This document shows positions 1-8,150 of a DNA stretch of 64,000 nt, in pieces. Where the stretch lies: contig NZ_JAPMLM010000058.1 in assembly GCF_026410195.1 (NCBI RefSeq), forward strand, positions 186,001 to 250,000, written 5' to 3'. The number at the start of each line of letters is the position of its first letter. Positions within the stretch are counted from its first letter, which is position 1. This DNA is from Xanthomarina sp. F2636L. GTDB lineage: Bacteria > Bacteroidota > Bacteroidia > Flavobacteriales > Flavobacteriaceae. Under the pieces are notes generated by a model that had not been told where the DNA came from, searched no databases, and worked only from the letters and a program-made list of their open reading frames with translations. Position numbers and translations under genes: made by a program.

Positions 1-1133
1 GTGGTATTGATGCTGCTCAAGCAAATGATACCGTATATATTGAGAAAGGCACCTATAAAGAAATTGACGTCCTCGTTAATAAACCTTTGACTATTATCGG
101 GAAAGACTATCCAGTTATTGATGGTGAAATGAAAGGTGAAATTATCACTATAGTTGCAAATAACGTAACAGTTGATGGTTTGTTTATCAAGAATGTAGGA
201 ACAAGTTATACGGCAGATTATGCAGCTATTCGCTTGAAACGTGTTGAGAATTTTGTAATAAAAAACCTAGTTTTAGAAAAGTTGTTTTTCGGTATTTATG
301 TCGAAAAGTCTAAAAACGGAAAAGTATTTCATAACAAAATTATTGGTGATGCTGAAGAAGAGTATAACTCCGGAAATGGTATTCAGCTTTGGTATAGCCA
401 TAATATTCAAATTGAACACAATTTTATACAGCGTGTTCGTGATGGCATTTATCTAGAATTTTCCGATGATTGTATTATTAAAAACAACGTCAGTTCTCAC
501 AACGTTCGCTATGGCTTGCATTTTATGTTCTCAAATGATGATGTTTATCAGGATAATCTGTTCGAAAAAAATGGAGCAGGAGTAGCCGTTATGTTTTCTA
601 AAAAAATAAAAATGTATAATAATATTTTTAGAGAAAACTGGGGGACAGCCTCTTATGGTTTATTGCTTAAGGAAATAAACGATGCCGAAATCATGTACAA
701 TACTTTCGAACAAAATACCATTGGTATTAATACAGAAGGTTCCAACCGGATCCGCTATGAAAACAACAATTTTATAAGTAATGGTTGGGCTGTGAAAGTG
801 CTTGGAGCTTGCTATTCAAACACGTTTAAAGGAAATAATTTTTTATATAATTCTTTTGATATGGCTTATAACAGTAAAGTACATGATAACGAATTTGATG
901 GTAACTATTGGAGCAATTATACAGGATATGATTTGGATAAAGATGGTATAGGTGATGTACCTTATAGACCTGTAAAACTCTTTTCATATATTGTAAATAG
1001 AACACCAGAAACTATTATTTTATTGCGAAGTTTATTTATAGATATAATTGATTTCTCTGAAAAAGTATCACCTGTATTTACACCAGATAATTTACTGGAT
1101 AATAACCCTAAAATTAAAAGAATCACATGGTAA
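1..1133 (+). CDS. nosD: NosD, periplasmic copper-cluster assembly protein (5' end outside the window)
   Basis: NosD is a periplasmic right-handed beta-helix protein needed to mature the copper centres of nitrous oxide reductase, working with the NosFY transporter. The reading frame is open from the first bases of the window (frame starts at base 3), so the start codon lies upstream; the TTG at 87 is internal. The protein shows the repetitive N-rich turns of parallel beta-helix proteins, such as NNVSSHNVRYGLHF and GNYWSNYTGYDLDKDGIGD near the C-terminus. The last is a typical NosD ending. The stop overlaps the nosF start (ATGGTAA), so the two are translationally coupled. The family call rests on this signature and on nosF and nosY following directly. 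Confidence 0.9.
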   Translation, partial: GIDAAQANDTVYIEKGTYKEIDVLVNKPLTIIGKDYPVIDGEMKGEIITIVANNVTVDGLFIKNVGTSYTADYAAIRLKRVENFVIKNLVLEKLFFGIYVEKSKNGKVFHNKIIGDAEEEYNSGNGIQLWYSHNIQIEHNFIQRVRDGIYLEFSDDCIIKNNVSSHNVRYGLHFMFSNDDVYQDNLFEKNGAGVAVMFSKKIKMYNNIFRENWGTASYGLLLKEINDAEIMYNTFEQNTIGINTEGSNRIRYENNNFISNGWAVKVLGACYSNTFKGNNFLYNSFDMAYNSKVHDNEFDGNYWSNYTGYDLDKDGIGDVPYRPVKLFSYIVNRTPETIILLRSLFIDIIDFSEKVSPVFTPDNLLDNNPKIKRITW

Positions 1134-1834
1134 GTGTTGAAAATCTACATAAGAAGTTTGGCAAAAACGAAGTATTAACCGGTCTGGATTTAGAAATCAG
1201 TGAAGGTGGTATTTTTGCCGTATTAGGACCAAATGGTTCTGGTAAAACCACGCTTATAAAATCTATTTTAGGAATGGTTATTCCTGACAAGGGAACCATT
1301 TCTATTCATGGGAAATCCATTAAAAAAGATTCCAATTATAGAAAGCAAATTGATTATCTACCACAAATAGCCAATTTTCCTAGTAACCTAAAGGTAAAAG
1401 AACTCATAAAAATGATTAAAGACTTACGAGGTAATTCTACTAACGAAGCAGAATTAATCGAAATGTTTAAATTAGAACCTTTTATTGATAAAAAACTCGG
1501 GCAGCTTTCTGGAGGAACCAAACAAAAAGTAAACATTCTACTTACCTTTATGTTTGATAGTCCTTTGGTAATATTAGATGAACCCACAACTGGTTTAGAC
1601 CCTATTGCGCTAATTCGTTTAAAGAATCTAATTAAGGCTGAAAAAGCTAAAGGCAAAACACTTTTAATCACCTCGCATATTATGAGTTTTGTGGAAGAAA
1701 TTTCCGATGAAATTGTTTTCCTTTTAGAAGGTAAAATCTATTTTAAAGGTACCATACCTGCGCTTAAAGCACAAACCAGTCAACCCGATTTAGAACACGC
1801 AATCGCGAACATATTAACAGAAAATCATGTTTAA
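1127..1834 (+). CDS. nosF: NosF-type ABC transporter ATP-binding protein
   Basis: This is the ATPase subunit of the NosDFY complex, which is thought to power maturation of nitrous oxide reductase from the cytoplasmic side of the inner membrane. The 235-residue protein has Walker A (GPNGSGKTT, about residue 34), the Q-loop, the signature LSGGTKQKV, Walker B with ILDEPTTGLDP and the switch His in TSHIM. It starts inside the last codons of nosD and overlaps the permease start by 8 bases, as expected for an operon of interacting subunits. ABC ATPases look alike, so the NosF name depends on the flanking nosD and nosY genes. Confidence 0.9.
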   Translation: MVSVENLHKKFGKNEVLTGLDLEISEGGIFAVLGPNGSGKTTLIKSILGMVIPDKGTISIHGKSIKKDSNYRKQIDYLPQIANFPSNLKVKELIKMIKDLRGNSTNEAELIEMFKLEPFIDKKLGQLSGGTKQKVNILLTFMFDSPLVILDEPTTGLDPIALIRLKNLIKAEKAKGKTLLITSHIMSFVEEISDEIVFLLEGKIYFKGTIPALKAQTSQPDLEHAIANILTENHV

Positions 1835-2609
1835 AATATTAAAATATAGTTTTTTCGATCTCATGCGTAGCCGTTGGAGTTACGTCTATTTTGCATTCTA
1901 CTTGTTGTTAGGCATTGTATTATTATTTCTGAATAATGATCTTTCGAAAGCTGTAATAACACTAATGAATGTTATTATTATTTTGGTACCACTTATCGGA
2001 ACCATTTTTGGTGTGATGTATTATTATAATTCCAAAGAGTTTACAGAACTGCTATTAGCACAACCATTAAAACGATCTTCCATATTTTTAGGCCAATATT
2101 TGGGAGTTGCTATTTCGCTTTCTATGAGTTTAATTTTAGGTCTTGGAATTCCATTTGTATTCTATGGTTTGTTTATGTCTAATGCCATTTGGGATTTTAG
2201 CCTATTGCTTATTACAGGTGTTTTTCTAACCCTTATTTTTACAGCATTAGCGTTTAACATTGCTTTATCCAATGAAAATAAAATTAAAGGATTCGGTTAT
2301 GCCATCCTATTGTGGCTATTTCTTGCTGTTATTTATGATGGGTTATTCTTAATGTCATTATTGTTTTTTGAAGATTATCCGCTCGATAAATTGTCATTGA
2401 TCGGAACGGTATTAAATCCGGTAGATTTATCAAGAACGCTTATCTTGTTAAAATTAGATATTTCAGCATTACTAGGGTATACAGGAGCTATTTTCAAGCA
2501 GTTTTTTGGAACAAATTTCGGCCTGATTGTTTCTATAAGTATGCTTTCTGTATGGGTGGTTATGCCTGTTTTGAGAATCATTTTTAAGTCCAAAAAGAAA
2601 GATTTTTAG
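1827..2609 (+). CDS. nosY: NosY-type ABC transporter permease
   Basis: This is the membrane subunit of the NosDFY transporter. The 260 residues contain about six hydrophobic segments, including two early ones at roughly residues 17-35 and 42-65 and a last one near residue 235. Early in the protein the segment SKEFTELLLAQPLKRSSIF resembles the conserved cytoplasmic loop of ABC-2 type permeases. The start overlaps the end of nosF. No nosL follows; the next gene is a universal stress protein after 112 bases. nosZ, if present, must lie upstream of the window. Confidence 0.85.
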   Translation: MFKILKYSFFDLMRSRWSYVYFAFYLLLGIVLLFLNNDLSKAVITLMNVIIILVPLIGTIFGVMYYYNSKEFTELLLAQPLKRSSIFLGQYLGVAISLSMSLILGLGIPFVFYGLFMSNAIWDFSLLLITGVFLTLIFTALAFNIALSNENKIKGFGYAILLWLFLAVIYDGLFLMSLLFFEDYPLDKLSLIGTVLNPVDLSRTLILLKLDISALLGYTGAIFKQFFGTNFGLIVSISMLSVWVVMPVLRIIFKSKKKDF

Positions 2610-2620
2610 TCGATTTTTCG

Positions 2621-2628
2621 TACCTTTG
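2621..2628 (+). promoter_or_regulatory. Bacteroidota -7 box upstream of the universal stress gene
   Basis: TACCTTTG matches the TAnnTTTG -7 element. It lies just after nosY and would give a leader of about 85 bases before the ATG at 2722. No TTG is seen at the usual -33 spacing, and no Fnr-like dyad is found 33 bp upstream, unlike the neighbouring promoter at 3639. Confidence 0.45.
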
Positions 2629-2721
2629 GTTTAAGCCTTTTTTATGTATGGAAAAGCGCTAAAGGATACAATAATAAGTATCATAAAAACCAAATATTAT
2701 AAACACTAAAAACCTATAAAA

Positions 2722-3558
2722 ATGAAAAAAATTATTGTGCCAATAGATTTTTCCGAGCAGTCTGAGTATGCTTTGGAAGCTGCAGTAAAAATGGCTAAAA
2801 ATAATAGTGACACAGAAATTTTAGCTTTACATATGCTTGAAATGTCTAATGCTGTCCTTAATACATCAGACGCAGATCAACAACAAAAGATGATTTTCTT
2901 TTTAAGGCTTGCCGAAAAAAGATTCACTGAATTTCTTGATAAGCCAATTTTTAAAAACGCAACTATTACTCCCATTGTTAAGCATTTTAGGGTGTTTAGC
3001 GAGGTAAATGATGTCGCTAAAGAGCATGGAGCCGATTTAGTTATTATGGGGTCTCAAGGCACGAGTGGTCTTTCTGGAATGTTTATAGGTTCTAATACAG
3101 AAAAAGTAGTAAGACATTCAGATATTCCTGTTTTGGTTTTAAAAGACAGATTCAGTAAAGATATTTTTAATGATGTTGTATATGCTAGCGATTTTTCTTT
3201 AGAATCCATAGATGTATATAAGAGAATATCTAATTTGTTTCAAGAGTTAAACACTAGGCTACATCTACTATATGTTAATTTACCTTCAGATAGATTTAGA
3301 AGCAGTAATGAAATGGAACAAACGGTAAGCGATTTTTTTATGCAAGCCGAAGGAAATATGAAAAAATTAGAAGAAGTAAATTTTGTGTCAGATTACAGTG
3401 TTGAAAAAGGTGTTTTAAATTTTGCTAACAAACTAGGAGCAGACTTGATAGCAGTTTCTACACATGGTAGAACAGGTATAGCACATTTCTTTGAAGGAAG
3501 TATTTCAGAAGATATAGCAAATCATTCAGTGTTACCAGTTATGACATTTAAGAGATAA
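2722..3558 (+). CDS. Tandem-domain universal stress protein
   Basis: This is a cytoplasmic stress protein with two UspA domains in one 278-residue chain. The first domain (about residues 1-147) ends with the ATP-binding pattern GSQGTSGLSGMFIGSNTEKV. The second (about 150-278) has STHGRTGIAHFFEGSISEDI. Both keep the G-x2-G-x9-G-S/T nucleotide-binding signature. The protein begins MKKIIVPIDFSEQS, the usual Usp N-terminus. It sits between nos genes and the copper operon, where usp genes are often found in oxygen-responsive regions. It has its own likely promoter and a strong terminator after it. The partner and ligand are unknown. Confidence 0.93.
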   Translation: MKKIIVPIDFSEQSEYALEAAVKMAKNNSDTEILALHMLEMSNAVLNTSDADQQQKMIFFLRLAEKRFTEFLDKPIFKNATITPIVKHFRVFSEVNDVAKEHGADLVIMGSQGTSGLSGMFIGSNTEKVVRHSDIPVLVLKDRFSKDIFNDVVYASDFSLESIDVYKRISNLFQELNTRLHLLYVNLPSDRFRSSNEMEQTVSDFFMQAEGNMKKLEEVNFVSDYSVEKGVLNFANKLGADLIAVSTHGRTGIAHFFEGSISEDIANHSVLPVMTFKR

Positions 3559-3581
3559 TAATCGATATCAATTATAAAATG

Positions 3582-3616
3582 AAAGAGCTAAAGACTAGAT
3601 TTAGCTCTTTTTTTTT
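3582..3616 (+). terminator. Rho-independent terminator after the universal stress gene
   Basis: AAAGAGCTAAA (3582-3592) pairs with TTTAGCTCTTT (3600-3610) around a 7-base loop, followed by a run of T. It separates the usp transcript from the Fnr-type promoter that follows. Confidence 0.9.
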
Positions 3617-3638
3617 ATATAATAAATAAAAAATTATC

Positions 3639-3681
3639 TGACTTTAATCATGTTTTGTAAAGCCTTACTTGCGTAAATTTG
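3639..3681 (+). promoter_or_regulatory. Fnr-type promoter of the copper-uptake operon
   Basis: The dyad TGAC-TTTA-ATCA (3639-3650, centre 3644.5) resembles an Fnr/Crp site (TGAT-N4-ATCA) with one mismatch. The -7 box TAAATTTG is at 3674-3681 (centre 3677.5). The distance between centres is 33.0 bp, identical to the ccoS and ccoI promoters in this window. A TTG also occurs at 3655-3657. The ATG at 3686 follows the -7 box by only four bases, so the transcript would be leaderless or nearly so. Confidence 0.6.
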
Positions 3682-3685
3682 TCCT

Positions 3686-4081
3686 ATGATTTCAGCAATA
3701 GCTCATAAAATAACAGCGTTTGTACTTGTATTAATATTATTTGCACATAATATTAATACACTTGTTATTGTAGGTGAGTTTCTAGTAAACCAAGATTTCA
3801 TTGCTAAAACATTATGTATCCAGAAAGACGACCAACAAGGTTGTAATGGAAAATGCCATTTAGCAAAACAACTTTCTGATGGGAACCCAGATTCAAACAG
3901 TCAAATTCCTATTCAAGAAAGTAAAAGAATAGCTCTGGATGTGTATTTTGTTTCTAATATTAACTTCATAGATTCACAAATTATAGAATACAAATTACCT
4001 CAAGTATTACTATCTCATAAGTCGCCTAAAATCTCAAAAACATATTTAGAGATCGACACACCTCCACCAATTTTTAGTTAA
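3686..4081 (+). CDS. Small Cys-rich membrane protein of the copper-uptake operon
   Basis: The function is unknown. The 131-residue product has one N-terminal hydrophobic segment (about residues 9-33), which could be a membrane anchor or signal peptide. It is followed by a Cys cluster, CIQKDDQQGCNGKCHL (about residues 44-59). Proteins of this layout are common next to TonB receptors in Bacteroidota. The cluster could bind a metal, and the lipoprotein and the NosA/OprC-like receptor just downstream make copper the natural guess (inference). There is no other Met codon near the N-terminus, so the start at 3686 is the only ATG available. Confidence 0.7.
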   Translation: MISAIAHKITAFVLVLILFAHNINTLVIVGEFLVNQDFIAKTLCIQKDDQQGCNGKCHLAKQLSDGNPDSNSQIPIQESKRIALDVYFVSNINFIDSQIIEYKLPQVLLSHKSPKISKTYLEIDTPPPIFS

Positions 4082-4111
4082 TTTTTTTTATAACATAAAC
4101 TCAATGAGTTT

Positions 4112-4155
4112 TAGCAGTTTCTGGCCTATTAATAATAAGTTAGGCTAATCTGCTA
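4112..4155 (+). promoter_or_regulatory. Two-stem hairpin ahead of the lipoprotein gene
   Basis: TAGCAG (4112-4117) pairs with CTGCTA (4150-4155), and GCCTA (4124-4128) with TAGGC (4141-4145), separated by an internal loop and closed by a 12-base loop. No T-run follows, so it is not a standard terminator. It may stabilise or attenuate the operon mRNA. Confidence 0.4.
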
Positions 4156-4185
4156 CATGAAATTTTAAACTAAAAAATACTAAAA

Positions 4186-5040
4186 ATGAAATTTAAATAT
4201 ATATTACCTATTCTATTTATAGCCTTATTATCAACTGCTTGTTCATCAGATGATGATAATAATGATACCCCTCCAGTAATTAGTGAGGTGGATGGTCTAA
4301 CAAAAATTCAAGACATCGTAAACAATAATCACACCATAGAAATGTGGAGTGAATCTGGACAGTTTAATACAGGTTATAACAATGTAAGCATTAGAATTAA
4401 AGATAACACCAACGACACATTTTTTGAAGATTTCACAATCAATTGGATGCCAGTAATGCAAATGCCAACCATGCAACATTCTTGTCCATATTCTGTAATT
4501 ACTAAAGCGTCAGGTAGAGATACAGTGTATCAAGGAAATGTTATTTTCCAAATGACAAATGCTGATGGATCAGGATGGTCTTTAACCTTCAATTATACTA
4601 TTAATAGTGTAGATTATACGGTAACAGATACCATAGAAGTTATGCAAAACTTCAATCAAAATGTCACTAGTTTTATGGGAAGCGATAATGTAAAATATGT
4701 TTTGGCTTTAATAGAACCTCAGGAGCCAAAAATTGCAACTAACTTATTGAAAGTTGGCTTATATAAAATGGAAAGCATGATGTCTTTTCCAGTGGTAGAA
4801 GATTATACCATAACGCTTGATCCAAGAATGCCAGGAATGGGAAACCACAGTTCTCCAAACAATACAGATTTAACTTATAGAAGTTTCGATGGTATCTATC
4901 AAGGCAATTTATCATTAACTATGACAGGGTACTGGGTTTTAAATTTAAAACTTATGGACGAGATGGATACGGTATTAAAAGGTGAAGCAGTTACAGTAGA
5001 TAATCCACAAAGTAGTCTTTATTTAGAGCTTGAATTTTAA
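4186..5040 (+). CDS. Met-rich lipoprotein with two YtkA-like modules
   Basis: This is a probable envelope lipoprotein of 284 residues with signal peptide and lipobox LSTAC (Cys about residue 19), followed by an acidic SDDDNND tract. The body looks like two copies of one module. The first has WMPVMQMPTMQHSCPY (about 87-102) then YQGNVIFQM; the second has RMPGMGNHSSP (about 211-221) then YQGNLSLTMTGYW. This MxM..H..P plus Y-x-G...M...W pattern resembles YtkA/FixH-like domains, and the Met/His clusters could hold Cu(I). It lies between the Cys-rich protein and the copper TonB receptor, so it may hand over copper (inference). Lipoprotein status is clear; the metal role is not proven. Confidence 0.75.
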   Translation: MKFKYILPILFIALLSTACSSDDDNNDTPPVISEVDGLTKIQDIVNNNHTIEMWSESGQFNTGYNNVSIRIKDNTNDTFFEDFTINWMPVMQMPTMQHSCPYSVITKASGRDTVYQGNVIFQMTNADGSGWSLTFNYTINSVDYTVTDTIEVMQNFNQNVTSFMGSDNVKYVLALIEPQEPKIATNLLKVGLYKMESMMSFPVVEDYTITLDPRMPGMGNHSSPNNTDLTYRSFDGIYQGNLSLTMTGYWVLNLKLMDEMDTVLKGEAVTVDNPQSSLYLELEF

Positions 5041-5062
5041 TATAAACAAGCATATTTAGATA

Positions 5063-5098
5063 TTACAGATAGGTTGTAGATTGACAACCTATCTGTAA
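5063..5098 (+). repeat. Perfect 15-bp inverted repeat between lipoprotein and TonB receptor genes
   Basis: TTACAGATAGGTTGT (5063-5077) is the exact reverse complement of 5084-5098, with a 6-base loop. There is no T-run on either side, so it is unlikely to be a simple terminator. Being intercistronic, it could protect or process the mRNA and set different levels for the lipoprotein and the receptor. Confidence 0.85.
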
Positions 5099-5118
5099 AT
5101 CTCCTAACATTAATTTCC

Positions 5119-7122
5119 ATGGTAAAATATATATTATTTAGTCTTGGCTTTCTCTTTAGTGCAATAACTTTTGCTCAAGAATTAGAAGAAGCTACAGTAG
5201 AAAAAGACACCACACAATTAGAAGAAGTGATTTTAATTGGCGAACGTAAATTAAGTAATTACAGACAGGAAAAAACACTGTCTAGTATTGATGAGTATTT
5301 AGAAAAATCGAACAAAGTATCCATGATTAAACGTGGAAACTACGCTTGGGAACCATCCTTAAACAACATGGATAGCCAAAGATTGGCTGTTACTATAGAT
5401 GGGATGCAAATTTTTGGAGCCTGCACAGACAAAATGGATCCAATAACCTCTTATGTAGATGTTTCCAACCTTGAAAAAGTGAGTATTGGTTCTGGGCAAG
5501 AAGGAACAGAGAATGGTCATTGTGTAGGTGGTGGAATTGATTTACAAATGCCACAATCTAAATTTAATGGTACTGGTTTAAAATCTAGTGTCGACTTAGG
5601 TTACGAAACCAATGGAAATTATAAAATTGCAGGTTTGGAATTAGAGTATGCTGGAAACAGGTTTTATATAAATGCCGACGGTATTTTTAGAAAGTCGGAT
5701 AATTATGATGCAGGTGGAAATAAGGAAGTGTTATATTCTCAATTTCAAAAATATAATGTGTCTATACAAGGAGGATATAAACTTTCAGACAATCATGTAT
5801 TAGATGCTAATATTATTTACGATAAAGCCACAGATGTTGGTTATCCAGCATTACCAATGGATGTGTCATTAGCTGAAGCTTTAATTACATCTTTAACACA
5901 TACGTATAAAAACGATTCCACAAGAATTAAATCTTGGGAATCTAAGTTGTATTTTAATACCATTACGCATATCATGGACGATTCTAAACGCCCAGATGTA
6001 CCAATTAGGATGGATATGCCAGGTTGGAGCGATACTTATGGATTTTATTCTAAAGCTACTTTAAGAGAAAATAAACATAGTCTTTTGGTTAATGTAAACG
6101 GATTTTATAATCGTTCCTTAGCAGAAATGACTATGTATCCAAACGATTCAAATCAACCAGCTATGTTTATGTACACATGGCCAGATATTAAAACGTTGTA
6201 TACAGGAATTTATTTAAAAGATGCTTTTGCTTTGGCTGATGATAAAACCATCTCAGCTTCTACACGTTTTGGATATCATAATAATTCTATTGACAATGAA
6301 GTAGGTTTAGAAAGTTTACAAATATTTTACCCAGAATTAAGCGATTCTAAGAGTCGGTTTTTGATGAGTCTATCAGCAGATTACCAAGTTAAAAAAGAGA
6401 AATATGATGCCACTTTTGGCGTTGGATATGGAGAAAGAGCACCTTCAGTAAGTGAAGGTTATGGTTTCTTCTTGTTTAATAGTTTCGATAATTACGATTA
6501 TATAGGAAACCCAAATTTAGAAAATGAAAAAGCATTAGAAGCTAATGTAGCAGCTAATTATTATGTAGATAAATTTAAGATTGGTTTTGAAACATCCTAT
6601 TTCTATTTAACCGATTATATTATTGGTGAAGTGGATGAGTCTTTAAGTGCAATGACAATTGGAGCTAGCGGTGTTAAGACTTATAATGCCTTATCTCATG
6701 CTAGTATTTTTGATTTTTATGTGAATTCTACTTACGACATTTCAGAGGCATTTTCTATCAATGGAACTGTTGGTTATAATTATGGAAGAGGGAGTAATAG
6801 TGAAAATCTGCCGTTTATAAAACCATTTTCTTATTTAGCTGAAATCAATTATACCAGAGATATGTTTAATGTAGCCTTGCAGTTAGATGGAAACGGCAAT
6901 CAAACAAAATATAGTAGTTATTACGGTGAAAATGAAACAGCTTCATTTGCCATATTAAACTTAAACTTAGGAAATATATTTTATATTAAAAATAATAAGA
7001 TAGTCTTGAAATATGGTCTTGAAAACATTTTAGACACTAATTATTCTACTTATTCCGATTGGAATAATATTCCTAGACAAGGTCGTAATTTTTATATGAA
7101 TCTGTCTTTTGTAATTAATTAA
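5119..7122 (+). CDS. nosA: NosA/OprC-type TonB-dependent copper receptor
   Basis: This is an outer-membrane TonB-dependent receptor of 667 residues with a signal peptide ending AITFAQ. A plug domain follows (about 35-145), then a beta-barrel ending NFYMNLSFVIN. The plug carries GACTDKMDP, giving C102-xxx-M106; the barrel carries THIMDD, giving H284-x-M286. This is the CxxxM/HxM copper site described for Pseudomonas OprC, with nearly the same spacing (182 versus about 180 residues). NosA of Pseudomonas stutzeri, a close relative, supplies copper for nitrous oxide reductase, which fits the nos genes upstream. It is the last gene of the operon from 3686. Copper specificity is inferred from the motif. 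Confidence 0.87.
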   Translation: MVKYILFSLGFLFSAITFAQELEEATVEKDTTQLEEVILIGERKLSNYRQEKTLSSIDEYLEKSNKVSMIKRGNYAWEPSLNNMDSQRLAVTIDGMQIFGACTDKMDPITSYVDVSNLEKVSIGSGQEGTENGHCVGGGIDLQMPQSKFNGTGLKSSVDLGYETNGNYKIAGLELEYAGNRFYINADGIFRKSDNYDAGGNKEVLYSQFQKYNVSIQGGYKLSDNHVLDANIIYDKATDVGYPALPMDVSLAEALITSLTHTYKNDSTRIKSWESKLYFNTITHIMDDSKRPDVPIRMDMPGWSDTYGFYSKATLRENKHSLLVNVNGFYNRSLAEMTMYPNDSNQPAMFMYTWPDIKTLYTGIYLKDAFALADDKTISASTRFGYHNNSIDNEVGLESLQIFYPELSDSKSRFLMSLSADYQVKKEKYDATFGVGYGERAPSVSEGYGFFLFNSFDNYDYIGNPNLENEKALEANVAANYYVDKFKIGFETSYFYLTDYIIGEVDESLSAMTIGASGVKTYNALSHASIFDFYVNSTYDISEAFSINGTVGYNYGRGSNSENLPFIKPFSYLAEINYTRDMFNVALQLDGNGNQTKYSSYYGENETASFAILNLNLGNIFYIKNNKIVLKYGLENILDTNYSTYSDWNNIPRQGRNFYMNLSFVIN

Positions 7123-7141
7123 TCTATTATTAGAGTCTAAA

Positions 7142-7297
7142 TTGGAAAGATATCAAATTTTATTATCTAATGAAAAATATCAAATTCTAGAATTTTACGA
7201 TGAAAGTGAAAAATATGCTTTGTACTATTTAAAGTGGTTTTCGGAATATTTCATGAATCATGTGGGATTAAAAATGACGCTAATCAATAACAAATAA
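7142..7297 (+). pseudogene. Possible gene remnant or tiny ORF in the 7123-7413 gap
   Basis: A frame of 51 codons runs from a TTG at 7142 to TAA at 7295-7297 and encodes a hydrophilic, Tyr-rich peptide (EFYDESEKYALYYLKWF). It has no ATG near its start and the frame is closed upstream at 7112. It could be the tail of a degraded gene. The rest of the gap holds a tract CCCGACAGTCAGTCTGCCTGC-like (from about 7304) and the inverted repeat at 7365-7399. Confidence 0.25.
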
Positions 7298-7364
7298 TTT
7301 TTTTAACCCGACAGTCAGTCTGCCTGCTTTAGATTTTATTTATTAAATTAGTTGTTCTAACTCC

Positions 7365-7399
7365 TAACAAGCCATATACTTATAAGGAGTGGCTTGTTA
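7365..7399 (+). repeat. 10-bp inverted repeat upstream of the DUF6090 gene
   Basis: TAACAAGCCA (7365-7374) is repeated inverted as TGGCTTGTTA (7390-7399) with a 15-base loop. A second, interleaved pair, CTCCT (7361-7365) and AGGAG (7385-7389), allows alternative pairing. It ends 14 bases before the next ATG. Confidence 0.75.
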
Positions 7400-7413
7400 T
7401 TAAAACCAGTAAA

Positions 7414-8025
7414 ATGAGAACACTAAGAAAGTCTTTTGTAAAATATTTTCTGGAATTATTAATTGTTGCTTTTGGAGTATTTTTAGGTATAGAAGTAAGT
7501 GAATATAAGTCCGAAAAAAAAATGAAGGAAAATGTTACTGAATCTCTAAATTTAATAACCAAAGAATTACAATCTAACTCCTTAAGGTTGGAAAAATCTA
7601 TTAATTATCACCAAAATATTAAGGAGGGTTTTGATAGTATTAGAAAAAATATTTCAATAGAAAGTGCTTATTTGCCCTATTTTTCAAATACGGTATTTAG
7701 ACATAATTCTATTCCAAATTGGAATGGACTTGGAGTTCCTGGTATTGAAGACATCGCATTTGAAAGTGCAAAAATTGGTGGGATTTTTCAAGAATTAGAT
7801 ATTGAAAAAATAAAACTAATATCGAATGCATATAAAAAATTACATGCAAATACTGAATTAGGAAGAAGCTTAACTACTAAATTAATAGGATTAGATTCGG
7901 ATACTAAAATTTTAGATGTAATCGGAATTTTTGAATTGCTTACAAATGATGTATTAATGACAGAAAAGCATTTAAAAAAAGATATGGATAAAACTATTAA
8001 CCAACTAATACAGGTCAATAGATAA
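7414..8025 (+). CDS. DUF6090-like membrane-anchored protein
   Basis: The function is unknown. The 203-residue protein starts with a short basic stretch and one transmembrane helix (about residues 10-30, YFLELLIVAFGVFLGIEVSE). A long hydrophilic, mostly helical part follows. The N-terminal pattern R-K...YxxEIxIVxxGVxLG is typical of DUF6090 proteins, which are frequent in Flavobacteriaceae and often appear as isolated or tandem genes. It stands alone between the copper operon and the cbb3 cluster and converges on the latter. The preceding inverted repeat and remnant suggest this small block may have been inserted. Confidence 0.7.
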   Translation: MRTLRKSFVKYFLELLIVAFGVFLGIEVSEYKSEKKMKENVTESLNLITKELQSNSLRLEKSINYHQNIKEGFDSIRKNISIESAYLPYFSNTVFRHNSIPNWNGLGVPGIEDIAFESAKIGGIFQELDIEKIKLISNAYKKLHANTELGRSLTTKLIGLDSDTKILDVIGIFELLTNDVLMTEKHLKKDMDKTINQLIQVNR

Positions 8026-8131
8026 CATATATAATCATTTTTGTAATAGTTTTTCAGATATTTAACTGTGTATCGTAGTCTATTGTATTTTTAAATTTGA
8101 CTAATCCTACATAATAAAAGCAAGATTAAAA

Positions 8132-8150
8132 AATACCTGTTTAGGTTATT
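8132..8150 (-). terminator. Probable terminator of the cco accessory operon
   Basis: On the minus strand AATAACCT pairs with AGGTATT around AAAC, followed by a T-run. The stem overlaps the stop codon of the SafE-like gene. Confidence 0.45.

Noticed and set aside
7361-7399. Possible integron attC site
   Set aside because: The arms TAACAAGCCA/TGGCTTGTTA recall attC ends, but no GTTRRRY core or integrase gene is present and only one copy was found.
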